Below, one piece after another: positions 33,391 to 41,486 of a stretch of 64,000 nt of DNA. Every line of letters starts with the position of its first letter. Position 1 is the stretch's first letter. Under the pieces are notes generated by a model. The model made no database searches. It was not told the DNA's origin and worked only from the letters and a program-made list of their open reading frames with translations. This DNA is from Anaerolineaceae bacterium (GTDB taxonomy: Bacteria > Chloroflexota > Anaerolineae > Anaerolineales > Anaerolineaceae). Location of the stretch: assembly GCA_029265815.1 (NCBI GenBank), contig JAJUGU010000004.1, positions 62,001 to 126,000 on the forward strand, given 5' to 3'. Made by a program: the position numbers and the translations under genes.

Positions 33391-34284
33391 ATGGAACATA
33401 CTTCGCCCACCACTGATCTCAAACAAAGGTTCGTATCCGATCTTTTCCTGCTCCTGGCTGCTGCAATTTGGGGTCTGGGTTTCGTTGCGCAGCGGTCAGC
33501 CTCAAATTTTCTCGGCTTCTTTGGATTCAACGGAGTACGTTTTTTGCTTGCCAGCGCGGCACTGCTGCCCTTCGTGGTTAAACGTTTTGGCTCTCTCAGG
33601 CAAAACATCCGATGGATGCTTCTGGCGGGAGGGATCCTTTTTACCGCCAGTGCCCTGCAGCAGGCAGGCCTTGAATCAACCACAGCCGGTTCGGCGGGAT
33701 TCATCACCGGTGTCTATGTCGTGCTCGTTCCGATCATTCTGAGCCTCTTCTGGAAGCAGCGGTCACCAGCGGTGACCTGGATCGCGGCTGCAGCAGCACT
33801 GGTTGGCACCTATCTTTTGAGCACCGGCGGCACGCGCTTTAACCCCTCAAGCGGAGATCTGCTTGTGCTGGCCGGGTCCATTGCCTGGGCGCTGCACGTC
33901 ATCGTCGTCGGCAAGGCAGTGCAAAAAATGGATGTCTTTGCTTTTTCCACCGGCCAATACATCGTCTGCGGCCTGCTGCACCTGATCATGAGCATTTTTG
34001 TAGAACCGGTGACGCTCACCTCACTGCGCTCTGCCTGGATGGAAGTGATCTACGCCGGGTTATTCTCGGTGGCGCTTGGCTTTACCTTCCAGGGAATTGG
34101 ACAGCGCAAAGCCCCTGCGTCTGACGCAGCGTTAATCCTCAGCCTTGAAGCCGTGTTCGCCGCAATTGCCGGGGTACTCTTCCTGCAGGAGCGCATGAAC
34201 TGGGTTCAGATCATCGGATGCGGCATTATTCTTGCAGCGATCCTTGTCGCGCAATTGGGTGTGACCCGCCGCAGCAGGGGCTGA
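33391..34284 (+). CDS. DMT-superfamily EamA transporter
   Basis: 297 residues with ten predicted helices arranged as two EamA repeats (about 15-145 and 155-290). The first repeat begins FLLLAAAIWGLGFVAQRSASNFLGFFGFNGVRFLLA, and the second holds GDLLVLAGSIAWALHVIVVGKAV, then APASDAALILSLEAVFAAIAGVLFLQERMNWVQIIGCGIILAAILVA. It is likely an exporter of amino acids, nucleobases or other metabolites; substrate is unknown. TATACT lies 10 bases before the ATG with only weak Shine-Dalgarno (CAGG), so the 5' UTR is very short. Confidence 0.92.
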   Translation: MEHTSPTTDLKQRFVSDLFLLLAAAIWGLGFVAQRSASNFLGFFGFNGVRFLLASAALLPFVVKRFGSLRQNIRWMLLAGGILFTASALQQAGLESTTAGSAGFITGVYVVLVPIILSLFWKQRSPAVTWIAAAAALVGTYLLSTGGTRFNPSSGDLLVLAGSIAWALHVIVVGKAVQKMDVFAFSTGQYIVCGLLHLIMSIFVEPVTLTSLRSAWMEVIYAGLFSVALGFTFQGIGQRKAPASDAALILSLEAVFAAIAGVLFLQERMNWVQIIGCGIILAAILVAQLGVTRRSRG

Positions 34285-34375
34285 AAATACTTCGTAAACT
34301 GACTTTTCTTGACACTCATTTCTGCCTGTGATAGAGTAAGTGAGACCCCCAGAATTTCAGTGGTGAGGTGATTTC

Positions 34376-34795
34376 TTGGCAAAAAGCTACTCTCAACCCT
34401 TAATCGATCGCATGAAAGAGGCACAACAGGGTTCACCTGATATTGAAGCCTCTGCCGTGGTCAGCCTCGATGGTTTGATCATGGCTTCTGCCCTCCCCGA
34501 AACGCTGAGCGAAGACCGCATCTCAGCCATGTCTGCCGCGATGCTATCACTCGGAGAGCAAATCAACAAGGAAATGGGACGCGGAGCCCTCGAACAGCTG
34601 TATACCAAAGGCTGCAATGGTTACGTGGTCCTTCTCGCTATTGGCAATGAAGCGGTGCTTACCACCCTGGTGAAACCCGAAGCCAAACTAGGCGTGCTTT
34701 TCCATGAGCTGCGCCGCACCGCTGACGACCTTGAACGGATCCTGGTGGAAATTCGTGAAAAGGCAGAAAATGAAAAGCGGTCTGTTCTTCCCTAA
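34376..34795 (+). CDS. Roadblock/LC7 domain protein
   Basis: 139 residues from a TTG start with GTGAGGTG 6 bases upstream. It is a single roadblock/LC7 domain: ASAVVSLDGLIMASALPETLSEDRISAMSAAMLSLGEQINKEMGRGALEQLYTKGCNGYVVLLAIGNEAVLTTLVKPEAKLGVLFHELRRTADDLERIL. Roadblock proteins regulate small Ras-like GTPases (MglA in gliding bacteria) or serve as scaffolds. No GTPase gene is nearby. The last 26 bases overlap the following V4R gene, so translation is coupled and the two products probably act together. Confidence 0.93.
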   Translation: MAKSYSQPLIDRMKEAQQGSPDIEASAVVSLDGLIMASALPETLSEDRISAMSAAMLSLGEQINKEMGRGALEQLYTKGCNGYVVLLAIGNEAVLTTLVKPEAKLGVLFHELRRTADDLERILVEIREKAENEKRSVLP

Positions 34796-35387
34796 TCACT
34801 TCGTGCGTATTGCGCTTCAGTCGTTGGAAGAGGTTATTGGCCCGGGGGGAATGACCACGATCTACAGCCATTCCAGCCTTGCTTATCTGGCGGAAGCTCT
34901 TCCACCTGACGATATGAACAAGCAATTTGATTTTACTGATTTTGCAGCCTTGTTCGAGACTCTCCAATCAATCTTTGGTTCGCGCGGCAGCAGAAGCCTG
35001 GCGATGCGCGCCGGTAGAATCACCTTTACCCGCGGATTAACCATTTTCGGCAAAGGTTCCATCACAGAACCCCAGCCAGGCACGGGCCCTCTTGGACCAC
35101 ACAGCGTGCTTATTCGCTTGAACCGTCTTTCGAATTTTCTCAACACGGTCAGCGACCAGCGGTCTACCGTGATTGCAACTGATATTCCAGATACTTTCAT
35201 TTACACCGTGCAAGTCTGCCCAAACTGCATGGACCGCAGCAGTTCAGAACCGGTGTGTGCCTTTTATGAAGGTCTTCTTTCAGAGGCTGCCAAAACTTTC
35301 TCAGGCGGTCTTGAGTACTCAACTCGCGAATTGCAGTGCATGGCCGGCGGCGCAGAAGCCTGCATTTTCGAGATCAAACTGGATTAA
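34770..35387 (+). CDS. V4R (4-vinyl reductase) domain protein
   Basis: 205 residues from ATG 34770 with AAGGCAG upstream, overlapping the roadblock gene by 26 bases. The C-terminal 70 residues show the V4R pattern with spaced Cys: VCPNCMDRSSSEPVCAFYEGLLSEAAKTFSGGLEYSTRELQCMAGGAEACIFEIKL. V4R domains bind small hydrophobic ligands or metals and occur in XylR-type sensors and chlorophyll enzymes. The N-terminal half resembles the helical part of heme-NO-binding/V4R proteins. Coupling to a roadblock protein suggests a ligand-sensing input to a GTPase-type switch; this is inference. Confidence 0.82.
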   Translation: MKSGLFFPNHFVRIALQSLEEVIGPGGMTTIYSHSSLAYLAEALPPDDMNKQFDFTDFAALFETLQSIFGSRGSRSLAMRAGRITFTRGLTIFGKGSITEPQPGTGPLGPHSVLIRLNRLSNFLNTVSDQRSTVIATDIPDTFIYTVQVCPNCMDRSSSEPVCAFYEGLLSEAAKTFSGGLEYSTRELQCMAGGAEACIFEIKLD

Positions 35388-35426
35388 TTGTGTTTTCATC
35401 AACTATGGATATTTTTTGGAGAAAAT

Positions 35427-36158
35427 TTGAGTATTGCCGTAATTATTCCTACCTATAACGAAAAAGAAAATCTCCCCCTGATCGTTAAACGCCTTCAGGA
35501 TTTACCTGTAAATGATCTTTCAATATTAATCATTGACGATAACAGCCCTGACGGAACGGGGGTTTTGGCAGATGAGCTTGCCGCTCGATTCCCGAATCAG
35601 ATTTCTGTGCTTCACCGGCATGGAAAACTTGGGCTGGGTACGGCATACATTGCCGGTTTCAAACAGTTAATCAAAACCGGAGTGGATTACATCGTGCAGA
35701 TGGACGCGGACTTCTCTCATGAACCAGAGAAGATCGTGGAGTTCCTTTCTGCTGCTGAAGGCTTTGATGTTGTTTTCGGCTCACGATACATTCATGGAGG
35801 CAGCCTGGATGTCAACTGGCCGTTCTGGCGCAAGGCGCTTTCGGGGTTTGGCAATTTTTATGCCCGCACGATCCTTGGAATGAAGGTCAAAGATCTCACT
35901 GGCGGCTTTCGGCTATGGCGGCGTGAAACGCTTGCAGCCATCCCGCTGGATGTTGTGCGCTCAAACGGCTATGTATTCCAGGTGGAAATGGCTTATCTCG
36001 CTTCAAAGCTGGGTTTTAAAATCAAAGAGGTCCCCATCTACTTTGCAGAACGGAAGCTGGGCAAAAGTAAAATGAATCTCTCTATCCAGATTGAAGCTGC
36101 GCTCCGCGTGTGGGGATTGCTTTCGCGCCACCATAAAGTAAAACCGCTTATCAAGTAG
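35427..36158 (+). CDS. Polyprenol monophosphomannose synthase-like GT2 glycosyltransferase
   Basis: 243 residues from TTG 35427, with GGAG 5 bases upstream; the ORF-track start at 35388 adds a tail not found in the family. The protein opens SIAVIIPTYNEKENLPLIVKRL, has ILIIDDNSPDGTG and a DxD-type VQMDADFSHEPEKI, then GSRYIHGG and DLTGGFRLWRRETL. It ends without C-terminal membrane helices, like eukaryotic DPM1-type synthases. It transfers mannose (or glucose) from a GDP/UDP-sugar to polyprenyl phosphate for cell-envelope glycosylation. It may be transcribed with the roadblock/V4R genes (39-base gap). Confidence 0.9.
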   Translation: MSIAVIIPTYNEKENLPLIVKRLQDLPVNDLSILIIDDNSPDGTGVLADELAARFPNQISVLHRHGKLGLGTAYIAGFKQLIKTGVDYIVQMDADFSHEPEKIVEFLSAAEGFDVVFGSRYIHGGSLDVNWPFWRKALSGFGNFYARTILGMKVKDLTGGFRLWRRETLAAIPLDVVRSNGYVFQVEMAYLASKLGFKIKEVPIYFAERKLGKSKMNLSIQIEAALRVWGLLSRHHKVKPLIK

Positions 36159-36190
36159 TTCGATACTTGGAAAAAATTATATTTTCGAGG

Positions 36191-37030
36191 TCAGGTCAGG
36201 ATATTTTCCATTTCCCCGACCAGTGTTCGCCATTCCACCAGATCAACGGTTTGCGCGCGCCTCGCCGGGTCGATGCCTGCAGCTTCCAGCAGGGCAACAG
36301 CCTGTTCGGAAGATAGATTTAATCCAGCGGCCAGTGTGTTGCGCAGCATCTTGCGCTTTTGAGAGAACGCTGCCTTGATCACCTTGAAGAACAGCTCGCG
36401 CTGTGGAGCGCTCAGAAAGGGTTTTTCATACAGATCCACACGCAGGGTAGCCGAATCTACTTTTGGCGCGGGATAAAATGATGAGGCAGGGATGGATGCC
36501 GTGATGACCGGTTTTCCGTAAAGTTGCACGCTCAATGCCAGCAGCGACAGATCGCCCGGACCAGCACAAATCCGCTCTGCCACTTCACGCTGCATGGTCA
36601 GCACCAGCCGCGAAGGCTGCGGGGAGTGTTCAAGAAGATGGCGGATAATGGCAGAGGTAATGTAGTATGGAATGTTCGCCACCACAATGTACCCATCCTG
36701 CTCCACCAGAGACCGGGGTTCCAGCTCAAGTATATCGCCTTCAACAATATTGACATTTTTAAAAGAAACCAGAACCTCACGTAAGATGGGAACTAACTTT
36801 CGGTCGATTTCCACCGCGGTTACGTGAGCGGCCTTCGCTGCCAGCAGCCGGGTCAGGCTTCCGAGCCCGGCGCCGATTTCTAACACATGGTTCTGAGCAC
36901 TCAACTCAGCACACGCAACGATCTTTTTCAATGCGCTGTGATCAACCAGAAAATTCTGCCCGAGTCCTTTGCGGGGGTCGAGCTGATAACGGTGAAGCAG
37001 TGAACGGACGTCCAGCGCGGCGGGTTCTAT
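36191..37030 (-). CDS. rsmA: 16S rRNA dimethyladenosine transferase (RsmA/KsgA), non-canonical start
   Basis: About 279 residues. The ORF track begins at an internal TTG (36931), which cuts off the essential LDPRKGLGQNFLVDHSALKKI segment encoded just upstream in the same frame. The rest is standard: HVLEIGAGLGSLTRLLA (SAM site), VEGDILELEPR, VANIPYYITSAIIRHLL (catalytic NIPYY) and FFKVIKAAFSQKRKMLRN. The enzyme dimethylates A1518 and A1519 of 16S rRNA. No ATG, GTG or TTG exists at the right place. The best placed codon is ATA at 37030, with AGGAG 7 bases upstream and the stop of the YabE-like gene overlapping it. CTG at 37015 is the alternative. Confidence 0.88.
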   Translation of the reverse strand: MEPAALDVRSLLHRYQLDPRKGLGQNFLVDHSALKKIVACAELSAQNHVLEIGAGLGSLTRLLAAKAAHVTAVEIDRKLVPILREVLVSFKNVNIVEGDILELEPRSLVEQDGYIVVANIPYYITSAIIRHLLEHSPQPSRLVLTMQREVAERICAGPGDLSLLALSVQLYGKPVITASIPASSFYPAPKVDSATLRVDLYEKPFLSAPQRELFFKVIKAAFSQKRKMLRNTLAAGLNLSSEQAVALLEAAGIDPARRAQTVDLVEWRTLVGEMENILT

Positions 37031-38418
37031 GGCAGCACTCCTGTAAAACCAGGGGGCGGAGGGGATAGGAAGTAAATGGTTGTGCTGACCGAGTACCAGG
37101 GCTCATAATCCGCATCCGTGTACCCCAGATCTACCCAGTAGTCATTGTAGGGATAGTACCCAATATCCGCAACGGTTGCCACACCGTAGCCCGGAACATA
37201 GATCTGCGTTCCTTTGAAAATGTTGTACCACGCGCGGTGCATGCCAACCACACCCTTTTGTACCGGGATTCCAAGCGCAGTGCCGGTATAGCACCTGCCC
37301 TCAACGCCCGAACGGCACGGAGAGTACGAGGTGGCGATCACATTCACCGCCATATAATATTTAATAATGCCGTCGGGGGTTTGAAGCGTCTTCTCCACGA
37401 TCTGTGACCCATAATGAACAACACGGTTGACGGGTTCAACGAGAACCACATCCTCCAGATGGGTGCGAGACACTTCTTCACCATCCTCGTAGCGCACCCT
37501 GATCCGCGAAGCCTTAATACCCTCCCGTCCGGCCTCGATCACCTCTTCCTGGTTGATTTCCATCGAATCGTCAGCCACTCTCTCTGTTTCGTAAGGGATG
37601 GAGGATTGTTCCTGGATGATCTTTTCAATGACCCTCACAACCTGTATCTTGCCATCAGCGGGCAAAGGTTCGTTTTCAGCGGGTTTTGTATAGTCCAGGT
37701 CTTGCAGGGAAATTCCCGCAGTTTTGACCGCTTCTCCAACCGTCTCAGCAGCACTGATCGTGTTAATGATTGCACCATCCACTTTGATCTCAATGGGATG
37801 GGCCGCGACCAACGTCACATCCAGTGGCTGCTGCAGGGGGAGATCAAAAGCAGCCGTAAGCCGGTCTCCGCCGCCCACCCGGATCCCCTGCTGCCACAAC
37901 GCCAGCCCGAGCGTGGAAGCTGCCGAAGAAATGGTTTGCGTTGCGTCTCCCTGCGTGAGACTGATTTCTACCGCAGGTCGGTACTGGAGGGTCATTCCTG
38001 CATATCTCTCTAATACTTTTTCAAGCGCTATAGATTGTCCGTTGACAAGCACCTCATCACTTGCTGAAGGCTCGATTCCGGCAGCCGCGAGGATCTCCTG
38101 CGGTGTGAGCGCAGAGGTATTAAGTGTGATGATCTCACCATCAGGGTCGATCCAAATATGGATGGTTGAAGTGCTATTGTATTCAATAAATTGGGTTTTT
38201 GAAAGCCATGTGTTGGAGGATGGTGTAACACGATCGCCCGGTTGAACCTCAAAACCTGCCGAACGCAGCGCACCACCAACCGTTAACGCGCGCGTATGTA
38301 TTTCTTGATCTACGCCGTTAACTCTGACCTGAATGGTGCGTCCCATCAACAGGTAGCCAGCCACTACCCCTATCAGCGGCAGCCCAAAGAGTAAAGCCAG
38401 TTTAATTTTTTTATCCAT
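37027..38418 (-). CDS. YabE-like G5/DUF348/3D-domain secreted protein
   Basis: 463 residues. An N-terminal helix (KLALLFGLPLIGVVAGYLL) is followed by three ubiquitin-like DUF348 modules (TIQVRVNGVDQEIHTRALTVGGAL; DPDGEIITLNTSALTPQEIL; HPIEIKVDGAIINTISAAETVGEAV), a G5-type domain (RVIEKIIQEQSSIPYETERVAD) and a C-terminal 3D domain with YTGTALGIPVQKGVVG, KGTQIYVPGYGVATVADIGYY and DYWVDLGY. It is probably a wall-active lytic or resuscitation-type protein. The first Asp of the 3D triad (usual AVDP) is replaced (VGMHR). It sits directly before rsmA, the same order as yabE-rnmV-ksgA in Bacillus. TAGAAT 7 bases before the ATG suggests a leaderless mRNA. Confidence 0.88.
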   Translation of the reverse strand: MDKKIKLALLFGLPLIGVVAGYLLMGRTIQVRVNGVDQEIHTRALTVGGALRSAGFEVQPGDRVTPSSNTWLSKTQFIEYNSTSTIHIWIDPDGEIITLNTSALTPQEILAAAGIEPSASDEVLVNGQSIALEKVLERYAGMTLQYRPAVEISLTQGDATQTISSAASTLGLALWQQGIRVGGGDRLTAAFDLPLQQPLDVTLVAAHPIEIKVDGAIINTISAAETVGEAVKTAGISLQDLDYTKPAENEPLPADGKIQVVRVIEKIIQEQSSIPYETERVADDSMEINQEEVIEAGREGIKASRIRVRYEDGEEVSRTHLEDVVLVEPVNRVVHYGSQIVEKTLQTPDGIIKYYMAVNVIATSYSPCRSGVEGRCYTGTALGIPVQKGVVGMHRAWYNIFKGTQIYVPGYGVATVADIGYYPYNDYWVDLGYTDADYEPWYSVSTTIYFLSPPPPGFTGVLP

Positions 38419-38490
38419 TGATGGAATTCTAACAGAAAAAACATCGCCTTTGTCAAGCCAATAAGCACGACATACAGGGATGAAATGAAA

Positions 38491-38519
38491 AGCACCTCAT
38501 ACAGATGATATGAGGTGCC
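38491..38519 (-). terminator. Terminator of lipoprotein gene
   Basis: Stem GGCACCTCATA / TATGAGGTGCT on the minus strand followed by TTTCATTTCA, 34 bases after the stop. Confidence 0.85.
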
Positions 38520-38552
38520 AGACCGTGAGAACAGATACTTACCAAAATCGGA

Positions 38553-39329
38553 TTAAGGCTCGCTGATCTCCATCCATGGAATATTCATGATCACCGGGTA
38601 GCCGTCATACGAGTTAATGCCAATGCCAACCTGGCCACGATCCAGATCCTTGTGTTCGATCGATTTTGCCAGAGTACCGTTGATGTATAACGAGAGCGTA
38701 TCGCCTTCGCAGATCGCTGTGTACACATTGGTGTCGCGTCCCATGTTTACATTCGGTGAACCGCCGCTGGCGATCAGTGAGTATCCCTTGACGATGATGC
38801 GATCAAAATAGTAGATTTCATAGATACCGCCGCTGGAAACATTGAATTCATACCATCCCAGGTCATCACTGTAACGGCAGACCAGTGAGACAGAGTTCGT
38901 ATTCACACCCAGGTTTTCAACTTCAACATCCAGCCTGACATCGCCGTAGGTATAAGGATCGTACAAAACGTAATAATAAATGTCGTAATCGTTTAGAGAA
39001 AATTTCAATTTTCCGTCTTCGGCAAAAACATCAGCTTTGGTTTCGTCGCCGTGCTTAACGAAATAGCTGTAATTATCCAGGCCATTCTCAAATTCTTCAA
39101 CAAAGTAATCTAGAGGTTCGTTATTATTGAAAGGTTCTTCAGTTGCAGAAACAGTAGTAGGTTCTGTAACAACCGGGTTACTTGTGTGCGATTCGGGAGT
39201 GGCGGTTACAACGATGACATCCGGTTCCTTTGTTTCTTCAGCTCCGCCTCCGGTTAAGTTACATGCAGTACCAATGGTGAGAATGAACAATGCCAGCAGA
39301 AGTACCGGTTTGATGACGCTTTTATTCAT
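38553..39329 (-). CDS. Lipoprotein with jelly-roll (LamG/DUF1080-like) domain
   Basis: 258 residues with AAGGAC before the ATG. A signal peptide ends in the lipobox IGTAC (Cys about residue 23). A Thr/Pro/Glu-rich linker of about 50 residues precedes a beta-sandwich: FVEEFENGLDNYSYFVKHGD, GKLKFSLNDYDIYYYVLYDPYTYGDVRLDVEVENLG, SLVCRYSDDLGWYEFNVSSGGIYEIYYFDR, LSLYINGTLAKSIEHKDLDRGQVGIGINSYDGYPV. This matches the concanavalin-like fold of 3-keto-disaccharide hydrolase/LamG proteins, often a carbohydrate-binding module on the cell surface. No active site is evident. Confidence 0.82.
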   Translation of the reverse strand: MNKSVIKPVLLLALFILTIGTACNLTGGGAEETKEPDVIVVTATPESHTSNPVVTEPTTVSATEEPFNNNEPLDYFVEEFENGLDNYSYFVKHGDETKADVFAEDGKLKFSLNDYDIYYYVLYDPYTYGDVRLDVEVENLGVNTNSVSLVCRYSDDLGWYEFNVSSGGIYEIYYFDRIIVKGYSLIASGGSPNVNMGRDTNVYTAICEGDTLSLYINGTLAKSIEHKDLDRGQVGIGINSYDGYPVIMNIPWMEISEP

Positions 39330-39442
39330 TTTTTTGTCCTTAATGATGTAATGAGTGTACGCTGCTATGAAAAAATTCCAGTCTAAGATAATTTAAGAGC
39401 ATCCTCCTTTATAACAATATTTTGTCAAAAAAATAAATGCCT

Positions 39443-40609
39443 TTAGAATCCGCCCGCCCCATAGAAGGATGGGTCGGTTGGGGTTTCTCCTGACGGATCC
39501 CATACATAGACAAAATCGCCTTCTTTTGACCAGTCGTATAACCAGTGGGAATCGGCAACAGACAGGTTGACACAGCCATGCGAGCGCTGGTAGCCAAGTA
39601 ACGTTTGCCAGTACGCGCCGTGAAGGGCGCGTTCCCTGTCATAATACATAATGAACGGAACATCCTCGAGATAGTAGTAATCTGAGCGGTCAGCTTCGAA
39701 GACCCCGGTCATATATTCGTATTCAATTTTTTTGTAAATCTGAAAAACTCCAGGCTGGGTATAGAACGGTGGCGTGCCAGAAGAGATCAAAGTGGCAAAA
39801 ATGAGGTTTCCATCTTCGTAGACCGTCAAGACCTGTTCGTATAAATTCACTTCGATCCAACGGTCTGAGGTAACACCCTCAGGTTTTTCATAGCGCGGAA
39901 CGACCAGGGCAACAAACCGGTGTTCGACCCATTCTTCTGGTCCAATCCTGTCCCATTCCACGCCATCAACAACCCTGGTCTCATAAACACGGATTTTATC
40001 CAATCGAAAGTAATTCTTTCCTGTTTCAGGAGCGTTATACCCTGGAGCATTGCGTGTGGTGGCTTCTGTGATGAACCAGCCGAAGGTAATCTGAGGATTC
40101 TGCTTGAAAAGATATCCTTGAAAATTCGGCACCCCAACCTTCGCGACGTAGTTTGCGCTTAACCATTCGGTGGTAGCAATTTGATAAAAACGGCCTTTAT
40201 CAGTTTCTGCGCGGTTGATGAGCGAGACATACTTGATGCGCCCAGCGGGTATGGTTCCGGTTGGATGGTTATTGGCAACATCATCCAGCGTGGCATACAC
40301 AGGAATCGCTCCTGAATCAGCCAAAGCGTATGAAAATGGAATGACAGAGAGTTCATAAGGCACATAACCTGCGAAAATCGGTTCAGCCGGGAATGTGATC
40401 CCCTGTTCCGCCAGTTCTTGCAACCTGGCTGAAGGCCCCGCGTTAAGACAGCCAGGAGTTTCGCTCTCATCAAAACCAGGCAAGCACAATGCCCGGTTTG
40501 AGTTCATTTCAGTCTGCAAAGTATCAGCCAGCACTTCTGTAGACGTTACCGCTGCAAGTGCCAGGGTCAGAATGATGATGCTAATTAAACTAAATCTTTT
40601 CTGTTGCAC
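39443..40609 (-). CDS. L,D-transpeptidase (YkuD domain), exported
   Basis: 388 residues from a GTG start with AGGAAAG upstream. It has an N-terminal signal peptide (LISIIILTLALAAVTSTEVLA), a central region of about 240 residues with SH3-like strands, and a C-terminal YkuD domain. The catalytic motif is LHGAYWQTLLGYQRSHGCVNLSVAD, which contains His, Ser and the nucleophile Cys with the normal spacing; RWIEVNLYEQVLTVYEDGNLIFATLISSG is the family opening strand. It would form 3-3 or lipoprotein crosslinks in a peptidoglycan. This is consistent with a cell wall in this organism, as also implied by the sortase and the G5/3D protein. Confidence 0.93.
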   Translation of the reverse strand: MQQKRFSLISIIILTLALAAVTSTEVLADTLQTEMNSNRALCLPGFDESETPGCLNAGPSARLQELAEQGITFPAEPIFAGYVPYELSVIPFSYALADSGAIPVYATLDDVANNHPTGTIPAGRIKYVSLINRAETDKGRFYQIATTEWLSANYVAKVGVPNFQGYLFKQNPQITFGWFITEATTRNAPGYNAPETGKNYFRLDKIRVYETRVVDGVEWDRIGPEEWVEHRFVALVVPRYEKPEGVTSDRWIEVNLYEQVLTVYEDGNLIFATLISSGTPPFYTQPGVFQIYKKIEYEYMTGVFEADRSDYYYLEDVPFIMYYDRERALHGAYWQTLLGYQRSHGCVNLSVADSHWLYDWSKEGDFVYVWDPSGETPTDPSFYGAGGF

Positions 40610-40705
40610 AATAATCTTTCCTGTTAATAATCGAACGAATTCAGACTATTTTACTCGATATCAGTCGGCGATTGGTAAAAAGGTTCGTGCGTGAACGCTC
40701 TACGC

Positions 40706-41326
40706 TTATTCCTTAGAATTAGTCTCATCATTACATTTGTCAACGATCTCTTTTAATGCCTCAAATCCCTTTTCACCAAGCAGGTAACGGAATTCTGGTT
40801 CAAATGTTTCAATTAATGGAATGGGACGTTCTGCTGGGATAACGCAGCTGCCTGTTGTGTGAACCATTTCCTCCGCTTCATCGAGTGTGATTCTGCCCTG
40901 CTCATCCAGATCTAGCGGGTGAAGAATGCAGTAGAAAGGTTTAAACCGCCAGGGATGCAGTCCGTTGGCGCCTGCCGCCACCTGCAGCGCACACTTGCCA
41001 TCAGGCAGCCAGAAGACACAGGCAGTCCCTCCCGAGTGATCGAGGCGGTTTTCTACACCAGTATGAATCACCCTGCCGGTTGGGCTGTGCGGGTCATTAT
41101 CTTCTACACCCACAAACCATTCTCCAGGGTTTTGGCAATCTTCTGGCATGTATGGCAGAATGAGCGCTGCGTTCTGCATAATATCTTCCATTTCACGCAG
41201 GTCTACCCATACTCCGAATATGCAGCAATCCCCCCTGCATTCACTTAACCGGCAGCGCTGCAGCCGTTCAGAACGAAACATTCGCGGGTTAACCCGGTCG
41301 GTAATTTTATTCTTAAGATAAGTCAT
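40706..41326 (-). CDS. DUF3109 (YkgJ-like Cys-cluster) protein
   Basis: 206 residues from ATG 41326. Conserved Cys groups (CRLSECRGDCCIF, GTACVFW, GKCALQ and YCILHPL) match the Fe/Zn-chelating Cys cluster of DUF3109/YkgJ proteins. EDCQNPGEWFVGVEDNDPHSP and HPWRFKPFYCILHPL are typical. The function is uncharacterised; redox or metal handling is likely. TACAAT lies 6 bases before the start and no Shine-Dalgarno is seen, which fits the leaderless pattern of this window. The ORF-track start is a TTG one codon earlier. Confidence 0.82.
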   Translation of the reverse strand: MTYLKNKITDRVNPRMFRSERLQRCRLSECRGDCCIFGVWVDLREMEDIMQNAALILPYMPEDCQNPGEWFVGVEDNDPHSPTGRVIHTGVENRLDHSGGTACVFWLPDGKCALQVAAGANGLHPWRFKPFYCILHPLDLDEQGRITLDEAEEMVHTTGSCVIPAERPIPLIETFEPEFRYLLGEKGFEALKEIVDKCNDETNSKE

Positions 41327-41438
41327 CAATGGATTGTACCATTACGAACCGAAAATACACGGCCAGCCTCTGAACTTTGCATCAATTAGTGATATTTACC
41401 TGAAACAATAATGACTACAGTCTCTAATAAAAAGCATG

Positions 41439-41466
41439 AAACAACCCGCCTTTCGACGGGTTGTTT
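41439..41466 (-). terminator. Terminator of repeat-protein gene
   Basis: 10-bp stem AAACAACCCG / CGGGTTGTTT, followed on the minus strand by CATGCTTTTT. It lies 20 bases past the stop. Confidence 0.7.
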
Positions 41467-41486
41467 TCAGTTTCATAAAACGGTGC

